DNA from: Acorus gramineus
Lineage: Eukaryota > Streptophyta > Magnoliopsida > Acorales > Acoraceae
Direction of reading: 5' to 3'
Assembly (NCBI GenBank): GCA_030737835.1
Contig: CM060854.1
Span: forward strand, 12,534,311 to 12,598,310
Length of the DNA: 64,000 nucleotides
The translations under genes and the position numbers were made by a program. Numbering within the stretch: the stretch's first letter is position 1; each line of letters starts with the position of its first letter. This document shows, in pieces, positions 1-11,811 of this stretch. The notes under the pieces are model-generated. The model had not been told where the DNA came from, made no database searches, and saw only the letters and a list, made by a program, of their open reading frames with translations.

Positions 1-2190
1 CAGGCTGGCAGGGAGCGCGCGCCTGCGCGCGGGCGTGCGCGCAGGCACGCGTCCGGGTGCTACGCTTGGAGCCGCGCGGGTGCTGCGCACTGGGCGCAGT
101 GCGGGGGCGTGCGCGCGGAGCGCTGCGCAGGGGGCATAGTGCGTGCCGTGCGCGCGGAGAGGTGAGCGGGGGGTGTGCGGGTGCTGCGTAGGGGGCGCAG
201 TGCGCGCAGGGAGAGCGGGGAGTGTGTGCGGGGCACTGCACTGGGGCGCAGTGCGGGCGGAGTGCGGGCGGGTGTGCGCGCGAGGCACTGCGCTGGGTCG
301 CGGTGCGCGCGGGTGCACCCGGGGGGGCTGGTCACGCGGTGCGCGCGGGCGTGCGCGTGTGTGCGCCCGAGCTTGCGGCGTGTCCGGCCGTGCGAGGAGG
401 GACTCGGCCGCGTGTCTGGGCATGCGGGCGGGGGGCTCGGCAGTGCATCTGGGCGCGCGGGCTAGGGCACGGCTGTGTGCCCGGGGCGGGTGGCCGTGCG
501 TATGGCTGCCCGGGGGGTTCGGGTGAGTCGGGGTGCTCGGACTCGCGTGCGTACGGGCCGTATGTACGTTTGTCGGAGTGTTGGGTATTTTTAGTGTATT
601 TTAGTTGTACTTATGTATTTTACTCACCAAGTTGATTACCCTGTCTTGCAGATCTTGACGGACGGTCGCGCGACGACCCAGTTATTGGTGAGTGGGACAA
701 CCCAACCCAGTAGGGAGGCGCTATATGCACTTGGGCGTGTACCGTCCTCCCCTGGGGCACCATAGTTTAATATTAACTTGTTTAATATGTAATCTATGCA
801 AGCATGATTAATATGTAGTATGCATGCCACCCTAGACCTTGTATGTTAGGGACTTGCACCCTTAGGATATGTGTAAGAGCCATGCATCCTGTCACCATGT
901 TCTCATGCTAGGAAGCCTCGACCTATGCATGTGTCCTACTAGTTTAATTTATTAAATTAAATGCGAACTTATGGTATTTTAAGCATACCTTAGGGAATAT
1001 TATAAGGGGCCTTGCGAGGTCAACATTGAGACCCGGGCTAGGGTACTCCGTGTTCCTTGTTTGGTTGTCGGGATATCCTATGTCGGGACCACAAGTGCCC
1101 TCCCAAGGTTTCCTTTCCCGATAATATTATAACCTCGTTATTATTATATATGTTCCCCGCATCTTGGTTATGCGCCCTGGAGGAATTTTGAAGAATTCAT
1201 GACACCAGTAGAGTCTCCCTTTTCTGGATTAAGGGGCCTTGCGAAGTCAGCGTTGAGACCCGGGTTAGGGTACTCCGTGTTCCTTGTTTGGTTGTCGGGA
1301 TATCCTATATCGGGACCTCATGGTGCCTTCCCAAGGTTTCTTTTTCCAGTTAAGGGTACCGCGGATCCGAGTGGATCGTATGCGTATGGATAGGCTGTTT
1401 TTGTTCCCTTCCTTGGATCCGTATAGAGACTGCCCCAGCGTTAGAAAGGCCGTCCCATGAGAGGGCTCCCATCAGTAGGTACCTCCTGATTTGGATTCGG
1501 ACTGTGCTGAAGTGTGGGAGTAGGCCAAGCGGTCTACGGAGTGGAGGAGAGACTATCGGTGGACCAAGGGTGTTTAACAGCCTAGTCAGTCCCAATATCC
1601 TATGTCACCTATTGAGGGGTTAGGGTTAGGGTGAGGGTGTGGTGGGTTGGCAATGTTGCGACCCACTGGATTGTGTAGTTCCTGCCACTTTGAGGCTTTG
1701 AATAATTAATTGTGGTTAATATGAATTGTGATGCATGGGTTGTGCTATTCACTGAGCGTGTGGCTCACCCCTCGCATAATTTTTCTCCAGTGTTATCTGA
1801 GTCGGATCTGGAGGAGGAGCTCCCCGAGGGACCTCAGCAGTAGCAGTGCAACGCCACATTTCCGCGAGTGTTAGAGGCCATCAGCATCCTTTCTTTTGAT
1901 TGTATGTATATATTTCCGTGCTTGGGCACTGTTTGTGTATTATATTGGATGTCTTTGTATATATTGGCTCTCACAGGACAGTTGATTATGTATCGAGTCT
2001 GTAATATGTTTTTGATTTACAGACTCAGTCTTTTAGCTTCCGCTATTTGTGTATATATCATGTCAGCCCCTTTGTTGTCTGTGTTGCCATTTTGGATGTT
2101 GTTAGAGTATGTTATTGACTTTCTGTATTGACTGCTGATATCATGTATACACTTTCCGCGTCCCGGGGACGGCCGCCCTGGGGCGTGACA
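1..2190 (+). mobile_element. Long solo-type LTR (copy L1), 5' end outside window
   Basis: This is the 3' portion of a long LTR whose start lies left of the window. It ends in the family terminus GGGGCGTGACA at 2190. It has the family layout also seen at 4396-7022, 50761-53859 and 54459-57681. A CpG-rich low-complexity block covers about 1-560. An exon-like 36-nt cassette lies at 652-687. A conserved stretch includes 'ctgagcgtgtggctcacccctcgca' split around 1755-1778, and a 3' segment reads 'ggctctcacaggacag'. It carries no protein domain. It is inserted into an older copy of the same LTR, which resumes at 2191. The long open frames in the GC block are low-complexity Ala/Arg/Gly and are not genes. 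Confidence 0.75.
652..687 (+). other. Conserved 36-nt exon-like cassette in LTR L1
   Basis: The cassette is flanked by a consensus 3' splice site (tgtcttgcag) and a consensus 5' splice site (gtgagtggg). Three other diverged LTR copies carry the same 36-nt length at 5746-5781, 52321-52356 and 56197-56232. The length is a multiple of three. Whether it is really spliced is inferred from the sites only. Confidence 0.5.
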
Positions 2191-2586
2191 GTTATTGAGT
2201 CGGATCTGAAGGAGGAGTTCCCCGAGGCATCACATCAGTAGTGGAGCAACGTTCACGTTTTGGGTTCTACGAGTGAGAGGCCATCAGCATCCCCTTCTTT
2301 GCTTGTATGTATTGTTATACGTGCTCGGGCAACACTTGTATATGGATGTCTTTGTTTATTTTAGCTCTCACAGGACAATTGATTATGTATTCGGGTCTGT
2401 AATATGTCTTTGAATTACAGACTCAGTCGTTTAAGCTTCCGCTATATGTATATATATTATGTCAGCTACATTATTGATTGTGTTGTCATTTTCGATGTTG
2501 TTTAGAGTCTATTATTGATCTCCTGTATGGACTGCTGATATTATATATTTGCCACGTATCGGGGACGGCCGCCCTGGGGCGTGACA
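2191..2586 (+). mobile_element. 3' end of an older LTR copy (L0), split by L1
   Basis: The segment starts at 'gttattgagtcggatctg' and runs to GGGGCGTGACA at 2586. It is a close match to the 3' 400 bases of the copy ending at 7022, for example the shared stretch 'catcagcatccccttctttg'. L1 ends directly against it, so L1 was inserted into this LTR; the 5' half of L0 would lie outside the window. L0 itself is inserted in the gypsy reverse transcriptase, which starts at the next base. Confidence 0.7.
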
Positions 2587-3975
2587 GTCGTTCTGGTAGA
2601 AAAGAAGGGCGGGAAGTGGCGTGTTTGCATCGACTTCGTCAACCTCAATAAGGCATGCCCCGAGGACGGCTACCCCCTGCCAAATATAGATCAACTCGTG
2701 GATGCAACTACGGGCTATGAGCGCTTATCGTTCCTAGACGCGTATTCGGGCTACAACCAAATTCCACTTCATCCGCGTGATCAGAAAAAAAACCGCTTTC
2801 ATCTCCGAACGCGGACTGCATTGCTACAAGGTGATGCCCTTTGGACTGAAAAATGCAGGTGCAACCTTCCAGCGTTTGGTGAACAAGGTTTTCAAGCACC
2901 TCATTGGGCGGACAATGGAAGTATACATCGACGACATGGTGGTCAAGAGCCGGAGCCACGCCGATCACTTACAACACCTCGCCGAAGCCTTTGATGCCCT
3001 CCGGATGCACCACATGAAGCTCAGCCCGGCTTAGTGTTCATTCGGTGTTTTGTCCAGACATTTTCTAGGCCACATCATGCATCGGCAAGGCATAGAGACC
3101 AACCCAACCAAGATTCAAGAACTGCGCGATTCCCGCATCCCTACGACCGTTCACGATGTCCAGGTGATCACTGGCCGAATTGCCGCCCTGTCTTGATTTA
3201 TCTCCAGTCTATCAGATTGCTGTCAACCATTTTTTCATGCTATTAAGGGAGCGAAAGGCGAAGTCTTGTCGAACAAACAACGAGACGCTTTTCAAAAGGT
3301 GAAGTTTGGTCAGACGAACAGGAAGACGCTTTTCGAATCCTCAAAGACCATCTCAGCCAGCCACCAATTCTATCCGTCCCAACCGAAGGCGAGACGCTCT
3401 TCCTGTATCTCGTCGTGTCAAATGCAGCAGTCAGCGCCGCCCTGTTCAGAGAGGACCACCACCAACAGCATCCGGTCTTCTACATAAGCAAAGCCTTGCT
3501 TGACACTGAGGCTTGCTACTCACCCATGGAAACGCTTATCTTGGCACTCGTGGTGGCAAAGAGAAAGCTACGGCACTATTTTGAGGCGCATTCAATCGTC
3601 ATTCTAACGTCGTACCCTATCCGGGTTTTCTTGCACAAACCAAACCCTTACAGGCGGACTGCCAAGTGGGCCCTGGAGCTGTCTCCATTCGACATCGACC
3701 ATCGCCCCTGGCTTTGCAAAGAAGGGTCAGATGATGGCCGACTTCCTTTTAGAGCTTGACCGTGAGGACAACATGCAAAGGGCCCTATCAGCACTCAACA
3801 ACTCACCAGAACTTGCGGAATGGTGGGATCTCTTCGTCGACGGAGCATCCAACACCGGGGGCAGTGGCGCTAGCATCGTGTTGTGAACTCCGGATGGCAC
3901 TCAACTGGAGCATTCCATCCGCCTGGACTTCCCCGCCACAAACAATATCACCGAATATGAAGCCCTCATCAACAG
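2587..3975 (+). pseudogene. Degenerate Ty3/gypsy pol, part 1 (reverse transcriptase and RNase H start)
   Basis: The reverse transcriptase core reads in two frames. The first runs from LVEKKGGKWRVCIDFVNLN to FLDAYSGYNQIPLHP. The second contains ISERGLHCYKVMPFGLKNAG and the catalytic YIDDM at about 2925-2940. A connection region (YISKALLDTEACYSPME) follows, then an RNase H start (LFVDGASNTGGSG near 3835). The reading frame is broken by shifts and by a TAG after the RT core (LSPA stop, about 3033) and a TGA in RNase H. The gag, protease and N-terminal RT coding lie to the left, cut off by LTR L0. The part ends where an LTR is inserted at 3976, and RNase H continues at 10040. This is a dead copy of a reverse-transcribing element. 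Confidence 0.85.
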
Positions 3976-4395
3976 TGTTATGCCTGTGTCATTTGGAGCC
4001 TTATTTTTTTTTCGATCGGGGTCGCTAAAATTTTAGTTTTTAGCCACCTGTGGGATTTGGAGTAATCTGATTAAAAATCTAACTGCATATTATGGGTCTT
4101 GGTACCGTTTTGTACTACCCATAAATTTTTTATCGAATTCTGATAACTTTTTGAAAAATATGCAGTTTTGAACCGTATCTGGGTTTTGAGAGTTCCTGGT
4201 TTGGTGGGTCGAATAGTGTGAGATATTTTGGTGAATGTGGTGACCTTTGGTAACCTTACCCCCACCTTGCTTAGTGATGAAAAAACCATTGGTTATTTAG
4301 AGTGTTAGTGGGTGAGTTTAAATTAGGTTCACCCCCACATTTTTCCATTACACTCACCCCCCCCCCCCCAAGTGAGAAAAATCACTCTCTCCCTC
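3976..4395 (+). mobile_element. Partial 5' duplication of an A-type LTR, interrupted by a solo LTR
   Basis: The stretch begins TGTTATGCCTGTGTCATTTG, identical to the start of the complete LTR at 7046, and follows that LTR for about 420 bases up to its CT-rich tract. It is then interrupted by the solo LTR 4396-7022. Its last 18 bases reappear at 7028-7045, immediately before the full LTR. It therefore looks like a tandem duplication of the first ~440 bases of the LTR. Flanking 5-mers are aacag (3971-3975) and aacga (10040-10044), a diverged target duplication. Confidence 0.6.
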
Positions 4396-7022
4396 TGTTA
4401 TATATGTGTCACTTTTTAGCCTTTTGGTCGCCTTTGGGACATTTCTGGCAGTTTTCCAATTTTTCTTTTTTTGATCAGAACCGCTAAAATTTTGGACTTT
4501 TAGCTATCTGCATGAGCTCGAGAACTCCGATTGAAAATCTATCTGCATATTATGAGTCCTGGTGCCATTTCGAGCCACTCATAAAAATTTCATCGAATTC
4601 CGATAACGTTTTAGAAAATTTGGCAGTTCCGAATCATATCCGGGTTTTGACCGATTTTGGAATGTCAAAGGGTGACTTGACCAAGTCAAGAAGACTTGGA
4701 CCAAGTCAAAGTTGACCATTGACTTGGTCAAGGCTTTTTGTTTTTTTGTGTGGTTGGGTTGACTCAAAGTCAAGCTCCACCAACTCACTTTTTCTCATAA
4801 ATGTGTGTGTGTGTGTGTGTGTGAGTGTAGTGTGTGTGTGTGTGGAGACTATTGGTGGGCATCCCCTTCACATCTCCCTCTCCCTCTCACTCACTCCTTC
4901 ACTCCCTCTTCTTTGTTGGTGCCAAATAGAGGTAGTAAAAGAAGAAGAAGAAGAAAGACCTAGAAAGGAAAAGAGAAGGTATGTGTGTGTGCAATCCTTG
5001 TGTGTTGTTTGTTCTTGTTTCCCTTCTCTCTAACTCCTCTCTTGCCTCTTCCCCACCCCTGTTTTCAGCCATTTAAGGGCTTGAAGAGTGGCTGAGAAGG
5101 TGGTGGTGTTGGTGGTGGTGGTTTGGTGCGCAAAGGGCACCCGAGTTTCCCCCTTTTCTTTCCCCTCCTTTTTGGTAAGTTCTCCTCCTCCCTTAGCTTG
5201 TGTTAGATGATTGTTAGGGCTTTTAAGTGTTCAAGCATGCCTTGCATAGGTGGTAGGGGGAGTGGGAGGGCTGAGGAGGGGGTGGGAGGGGTTCGGGCGC
5301 GCGCGCGGGGCCATCCGCGCGCGTGCGCGCGCGTCTGCGCGCAGGAGGGCGCTGGCGCGCGTAGTCGGGCGCGCTGGCGGGTGCGCACGCGTACGCACAT
5401 GTGTGCGGGCGTGCACGCCGGGTTCTGCACGAGCGCGCAGTGCGCGCGAGGGCACGCGGGCTGGACGCGCGGTGCGCGCGGGCACGCGCGGTAGCGCATC
5501 TGGGCGCGTGACAGTGCGCCAAGTGTGCTGGGGCGCGTGCGTGCGTGCGTACGCGTACGGGGGGCCATGCGTGTGGCTGCCCGAGGGTTCGGGTAGGTGT
5601 CGGGGCACTCGGACTTGCGTGTTTACGTGCGTACTCGCATGCGTGCGAGCTCGTATGCATGCTTGTTCGAGTTTTAGGCATTCCTAGTAAATTTCATGTA
5701 CATTTGTGTAGTTTACTCACCATATTGAATGCCCATGTCTTGCAGATCTTGGCGAACGGTCACGCAGCGACCCAGGTTGCGGTGAGTGGGTCAATCCAAC
5801 CCAGTAGGGAGGCGTTCGATGCACGTAGGCGTGCATTGCCCTCCCCTGGGGCACCATAACTGCATATTAACTTGTGTGAATGAAAACCTATGTAAATGCA
5901 TGTTTTGCTATGATGTAACCATGCCATGTTAGACATTATATGCTAGGGATATACATCCATGTATCATGTATAGAGGCCCATACATGCCTAGACACCATGT
6001 CCCATGCTTGAAAAGCCTTGATCTATGCATGTTTCCCATTTAGTTTAATTTAATTAAATCAAAATGAGATTATGTTGGTATAAGCATGCCTTAGAAAATA
6101 TTATAACCTTGTTATTATAATATATGTTTCCCCGCATCTCAGTTATGCGCCCTGGAGGAATTCTTGAGAATTCATTACCTTAGTAGTGTTAGTAATCGTT
6201 GTCGACGGATCCAAGAGGATCGTATCCGTGAGAGTAGGTTGTTTTCTCCCCTTCGTTGGATCCGAGTAGGGACTCCCCGGCGTTGGAAAAGCTGTCCTGA
6301 CAGAGGGCTCCCATCCGTAGGTACCACCGATGCGTTCGGAGGGTACTGATCGTGGGAGTATACCAGGTAGAGGCTACGCGGGGGAAAGGACCACTGGTGG
6401 ACCAAAGGTGGAGAGCAGTCTAGTCTGTCCCAAAAGGTCCATGTGACCCCTGAAGGGTGAGGGTGAGGGTGAGGTGGGTCGGCGATGTTACGACCCACTA
6501 GCTTGTACAGTTACTCCCGTTTAGGGACTTTAATTATTTTAAGGTTAATATGAGTTGTGTTGCATAGATTGTGCCATTCACTGAGCGTGTGGCTCACCCC
6601 TCGCATATTCTTTTCCTCCAGTTGTTATTGAGTCGGATCTGAAGGAGGAGCTCCCCGAGGCATCACATCAGTAGCGGAGCAGCGTTCACGTTTTGGGTTC
6701 TGCAAGTGAGAGGCCATCAGCATCCCCTTCTTTGCCTGTATGTATTGTTATCCGTGCTTGGGCACAACACTTGTATATGGGTGTCTTTGTTATATTGGCT
6801 CTCACAGGACAGTTGATTATGTATTCTGGTCTGTAATATGTCTTTGAATTACAGACTCAGCCGTTTAAGCTTCCGCTATATGTATATATATTATGTCAGC
6901 TACATTATTGATCGTGTTGTCATTTTTGACATTGTTTAGAGTCTTTTATTGATCTCCTGTATGGACTGCTGATATTATATATATTTGCCACGTATCAGGG
7001 ACGACCGCCCTAGGGCGTGACA
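4396..7022 (+). mobile_element. Solo LTR (B-type, copy L3) with CCCTC target duplication
   Basis: The LTR runs from TGTTATATATGTGTCAC to TAGGGCGTGACA. The 5 bases before it (4391-4395) and after it (7023-7027) are both CCCTC. It has the TG..CA ends and 5-bp duplication of an LTR element but no internal domain, so it is a solo LTR. Inside are a (GT)n tract at about 4801-4844, a splice-donor-like ggtaagt at 5174-5180, a CpG-rich block at about 5290-5560, the 36-nt cassette at 5746-5781, and the conserved 'gagcgtgtggctcacccctc' near 6582-6601. It contains no protein domain. Confidence 0.85.
5746..5781 (+). other. Conserved 36-nt exon-like cassette in LTR L3
   Basis: It is bounded by catgtcttgcag and gtgagtggg. 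It keeps the 36-nt length while differing at many bases from the copies at 652 and 56197. An upstream donor (ggtaagt, 5174-5180) and a downstream acceptor (tttcctccag, about 6621) would make it an internal exon. No transcript evidence is available here. Confidence 0.5.
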
Positions 7023-7045
7023 CCCTCTCCCACTCCCACTCCCAC

Positions 7046-7483
7046 TGTTATGCCTGTGTCATTTGGAGCCATTTCGGTTAAGCCTTGGTAACTTCTGGGT
7101 CATTTAGGGCCTTTTTAATTTTTTGATTGGAGCCGCTAAAATTTTGGCTTTTAGCCACCTACTAGAGTTAGAGTACTCTGATTATAAATCTGACTGCATA
7201 TTATGGGTCTTGGTACCGTTTAGTACTACCCATAAAAATTTCATCAAATTTCGATAACGTTTGGAAAAATATGCAGTTCCGAATCGTATCCGGGTTTTTG
7301 AGAGTTCCTGGTTTGATTAGTCAAATAGTGAGAGATATTTTGGTGAATGGGGTGACCTTGGGTAACCTTACCCCCTTTTTGCTTAGTGGTGAAGCAACCA
7401 CTTGGTTATTTGGTTGTTAGAGGGTGAGAATAGGCTTAGGTTTACCCCCCTCACCCAATCTTGTTCTCACCCCCCCCAAGTGG

Positions 7484-7521
<38 letters not shown>

Positions 7522-10039
7522 ATTCCCCACGTGGATTTTTTTGGGGGTCTCTCTTCCTCTCTTTCAATCCCCCCCATGTGTTTGTGTTAATGTCTCAAAG
7601 AGAAGAGAAGGAGAAGGTGAAGGAGGAAGAGCAAGGTTGTGTGGGTGTTGTTGTTGTTGATCCTCCTCTCTCTAGCTCCCTTTTCATGTCCTTTTCCCCC
7701 CTGTTTTGCAGCCAAAGGAGGCTGAGGAGGGCTGTGGAGGTGGTGGTAGTGGTGGTGGTGGTTGAGGTGGTCGCGGGTGCATCGAGGGCCCCCGAATCTC
7801 CCCCTTTCATTCCCCCTCCCAAGGTGAGCTCTTCCCCTTCTTTCTTGGTTTTTTATGGCTTAGGGGGGGTTGTAGGGAAGTCATGCATGTTAGGTAATTA
7901 GTTTAGGGTGAGTGAGAAGTGTGGGGGAGGGGTTAAAAGGGGTTAAAAGAGGGTTGGGGAGTGCTGGGCGCGCACAGGGGTCTGTCTGCGCGCGTGCGCG
8001 TGCAGGCACGCGCGCAGAGGGCACTGGCAGGCTCAGGCGGGCGTGGAGCGCGCGCGTGCGTGCGCGCGGACGCTGGCAGCGAGCGGGTGCGCGCAGAGGG
8101 CAAAGCTATGACAAACTTCAAGAGATTATGATCTCTCTCTCACCCTCTCCCTCTGCACGAACTGAGTAAGTAGATGCGATTTTCTACTCGACTCAGATTC
8201 GTTTGGAATATTGGCATGCACCTGTTAGTGCGCGAGATCGCGCTTGACCCTTCCCTTTTAAGTTGGTGATATCCAACGCATGCTTAAGTTATGCCTTGTG
8301 TGCTTATATGATTAATGGCCATGTATGCATGTTTAAGTGGGCCATACCTTGTATGCATGTTGTATGATTTGTTGTTTATGATGTAAATCCATGTTAGGGG
8401 TTACCCTTATAGTCAATTATTAGATGATCGTGCATATGGTTCATGCACATAGCTATGATATGATTCTCCTGTTATATATACGCACATGTTAAAACTAATT
8501 AGGCCTATCTGAAATAGGCGTGGGTACGACCTGTCGTTGGGATGTACCTCATTAGTTAGTGTGCGAGCGATGTAATCGCCCCTGCATCCGTGTGATGCAC
8601 TTGAATGGAATTCAGGAGAATTCATTTGTTGTATCGATTTTGTTAAACCGGTAGCTTTGGCATTAAGTTAGGCAATTATCGAGAGTAGTGGTTTTTCCAT
8701 TGGGTTCGCTTTGCGAACATGGAATGTTTCCTCCCAATGTCGTCCATGTTGAAGCAGCCTGGGTTGTAGCTGTCCTGACAGAGGGCCCCCACCTGTAGGT
8801 ACTATCGATGCATGCGGCAAGATGTACTGATCATGGGGGTATACCAGGTAGAGGCTACCCGGGAGAGGGCTAACGAATGATATTGCGAGCGTGAAATCGT
8901 TCTCCCCTTCGTTGGATCCGTGTAGGAACTCCCCGGCGTTGGAAAAGCTGTCCTAACAGAGGGCTCCCATCCGTAGGTACTACTGATGCGTTCGGAAACG
9001 TACTGATCGTGGGAGTATACTAGGTAGAGGCTACCCGGGGAAAGGGCTACCAGTGGACCAAGGGTGTAGAGGAGTCTAATCTCTCCCAAAAGTCCTATGT
9101 CACCTCTAAAGGGTGAGGGTGAGGATGAGGTGAAGACACGTCGCCGTGTGACCCATTCGTTGTTCGTCCGTTCCCATAGTTGTTGGGTCCGGTTGTGTAT
9201 CGATGTTCAAAGACATCGTTGGGCAGTTATCTCGATGTAGATGATCCAGTAGTGTTGTGTAGACCAGTAATTTCGCGTCTCTTCGACCAACGGTATGGTC
9301 TCTCCCCAAAAGTCCCAAGAGTCTCCCTCCGGGAGTGAGGGTGAGGGTGAGGTTGGTGATCCAGTAGTGTTGTGTAGACCAGTAATTCCATCCAGTAGTG
9401 TTGTGTAGACCAGTAATTCCGCGTCTCTTCGACCAACGGTATGGTCTCTCCCCAAAAGTCCCAAGAGTCTTCCTCCAGGAGTGAGGGTGAGGGTGAGGTT
9501 GGTCGCGCCGCCGCGTGACCTTGTTATCCATTGGGTTTCTACCCATATTTTCCTTGAAAGGAAATTGCTTTAGTATTGAACTGTTGTAATGGTGATTGGT
9601 TTCCAGCCACTCACTGAGCTTGTAGCTCACCCCTCGCATACTGTTTCTTTTCAGGGGCAGTGTTGGGCGTGGAGCTGAAGCTTCCCTGTGGCGTGGTCTT
9701 ATGTGCGTGGAGCGTTCTGTCCGGCGGGTGGCGAGTGCGAGGCTGTCAGCAGTCCTAGAGTCATATTATGTATTGTAAATCGTGCATGTGGCACAGGTTG
9801 TATTTTATTTGGACTAGACTTGGCTCTCACAGGACAGTGATTGTGTATTCGAGTCTGTAATAATTTTTTGGTTTACAGACATTGTTGATATCTTATGCTT
9901 CCGCTTTTCAGTCAGTTATCATTTATCTTTACCTTGCCACCTTGTGTGTTGTTGTTGGAGTCTTTGTTGACCTCAGGTATTGATAGCTGATACTATATAT
10001 ATTGCCGCGTCTCGGGGACGGCCGCCCTGGGGCGTGACA
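7046..10039 (+). mobile_element. Complete A-type LTR (copy L4) inserted in gypsy RNase H
   Basis: The LTR runs from TGTTATGCCTG to CTGGGGCGTGACA at 10039, after which the interrupted gypsy RNase H resumes. It contains a (CT)n tract at about 7489-7519, a splice-donor-like 'aaggtgagc' near 7819, and a shorter CpG-rich block (about 7960-8100). It has no recognisable 36-nt cassette, so it represents a different subfamily. An internal repeat lies at 9244-9505: a 27-base stretch beginning 'ccagtagtgttgtgtagacc' occurs at 9246, 9361 and 9392, and an ~85-base segment with 'cgcgtctcttcgacc' occurs twice. It carries no protein domain. Confidence 0.75.
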
Positions 10040-11604
10040 AACGAGTTGCAACCTACCAAGGCAATCCACGTCAGGTATCTACATACGTATTGTGATTCAT
10101 AGCTAGTCGTGCTATAGATCCAGGGGACTTATACGGCTAAGGACGAGAAAATGGAATGTTACCATCACCTAGCCGTCCATCTCTTCAAGGACTTCTTCGG
10201 CTTCAAAATCAATTACCTCCCTCGCGAGGAAAACAAAGAAGCAGATTCTTTGGCCGCAAGAGGCACCACCCTTGGAGGCCAGTGGGTCATGCCAGCTATC
10301 CTTCTGCAACCCTCCATCGAACTGGTTCCCCCCGTCCATATGATTGAGAGGGAATCCCCTTGCTAGATGGATCTGATCGAGGCTTATATACGCAACGGTG
10401 AACTACCTACAGACCAGACCGAAGCCCAAAAAGTGCGATACCGGTCCTCCAACTACGCCATCATAGAAGGCGCGCTCTATCGACGCAACGCCGATGGCAC
10501 CTTCCTCAGATGTCTTAGCACGACTGAAGCCAAACCATTGATGGAGGAGATACATGAAGGGTCATGCGGTGATCACTCGAGCAGATGGTCTCTCATCCAT
10601 CGCATCCTGACCCAAGGGTACTATTGGCCGTCGTTGAGAAAAGATGCCCTCACGTTCGCCCGAAATTGCAAAAAATGCTAGAAATTTACCCCGATGGTTC
10701 ATCTCCTCGTGACAAAACTCCACACACTCACTACCCCCTGGCCATTCGCCCAATGGGGAATCGACATTGCAGGGCCGTTCCCAACCGCAACGGGAGATGA
10801 ATCACTGAGGCTTCTAACAACTGACTACTTCATTAAATTGGTAGAGGCCGAGGCCTACAAGACGATCAAACAAGCCGATGTTAGGAATTTCCTTTGGAAA
10901 CAAATCATATGTAGGTTCGGCATCCCCAAGGCCATCGTTGCAAACAATTGGACTCAATTCGCAACATGCTCCGATTCATGATTTCTGCACCAAATATGGG
11001 ATCCAACAACATTTCTCCTTGCGAGTGTACCCGCAGGGGAATGGGCAAGCCGAGGCGACCAACCACACCATTTTCACTATGCTCAAGAAGCGGCTTGACA
11101 AAAAGAAAGGGGCATGGATGGTACAACTCTCGGGCGTGCTGTGGGCCTATCGCACTTCTCGGAGAAATCCCACCGGAGGGTCACCATTTCTCCCTCGCGT
11201 ACGGGACCGAAGCGGTCATCCCCGCGGAGGTCGTGCTACCCACACTACGCACTTCCATCGCCCTCGCCGAACAAAATCGTGAGTCCCTGGCCGATAATAC
11301 TGTTCTCCTAGAAGAAGCAAGAGAGGACGCCTCAATTCACCTCGCCGCCTACCAGTGCTGGCAAGCTTAGCATTTCAACAAGAAGGTCCGGTCCAGATCG
11401 TTCGCTCCCCGCGAATGGGTGCTCCGGCGAGTTATTGATAACACACGTGAACCCAACGCCAAGTAGCTCACGGCCAACTGGGAAGGACCATACGAAGTCG
11501 TCAAAGCCTATGGTAAGGGGGCATACCGGCTATGCACTATCAGCCCGAGAAAGGTACTCATACCAACCCCTTGGAACGCCATGAACTTAAGAGAATTTTA
11601 TGCA
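10040..11604 (+). pseudogene. Degenerate Ty3/gypsy pol, part 2 (RNase H end and integrase)
   Basis: RNase H resumes with the CDS/KDEKMECYHHLAVHLFKDFF region and the INYLPREENKEADSLAARG signature. The integrase follows. Its zinc-binding domain (IHEGSCGDHSS ... NCKKC, about 10550-10680) is followed by TAG. The catalytic core is WGIDIAGPFP (first Asp), then FGIPKAIVANNWTQF, where the usual second Asp is Asn, then QGNGQAEATNHTI with the Glu. The polyprotein end (WNAMNLREFYA stop) is at about 11604. Stops and frame changes make it nonfunctional. It belongs with 2587-3975. Confidence 0.85.
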
Positions 11605-11811
11605 TAGGGCCCTCGGTGGCCATTATGAATAAATGTAATAGACCTTGATTCCGTTACTCTATTCCTCCTGCTATTAATAAATAAATGCCGCAATTCCGGC
11701 CAGTGGTTTTCAACATCCGTCAAAATATGATTCCATGCATGATAAACCAAATGGTGTGCGGTGGGATTAAGTCGAGTCAACTACGCCCCTATCCCACGGC
11801 TGAAATGGTCC

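Noticed and set aside
143-635. Three overlapping plus-strand open frames at the left edge
   Set aside because: Same GC-rich LTR block as above. The frames overlap and have no domain.
1615-1645. Telomere repeat (ttagggttagggtgaggg)
   Set aside because: Only two units, and the same place in other LTR copies reads gagggtgagggtgaggt, so it is an LTR-internal minisatellite.
7023-7045. Pyrimidine tract between two LTRs taken as the remains of a polypurine tract of a minus-oriented element
   Set aside because: CCCTC duplicated around 4396-7022 and the continuity of the remaining bases with 3976-4395 show that it is target-site and leftover LTR sequence. The TATA box and splice signals favour plus orientation.
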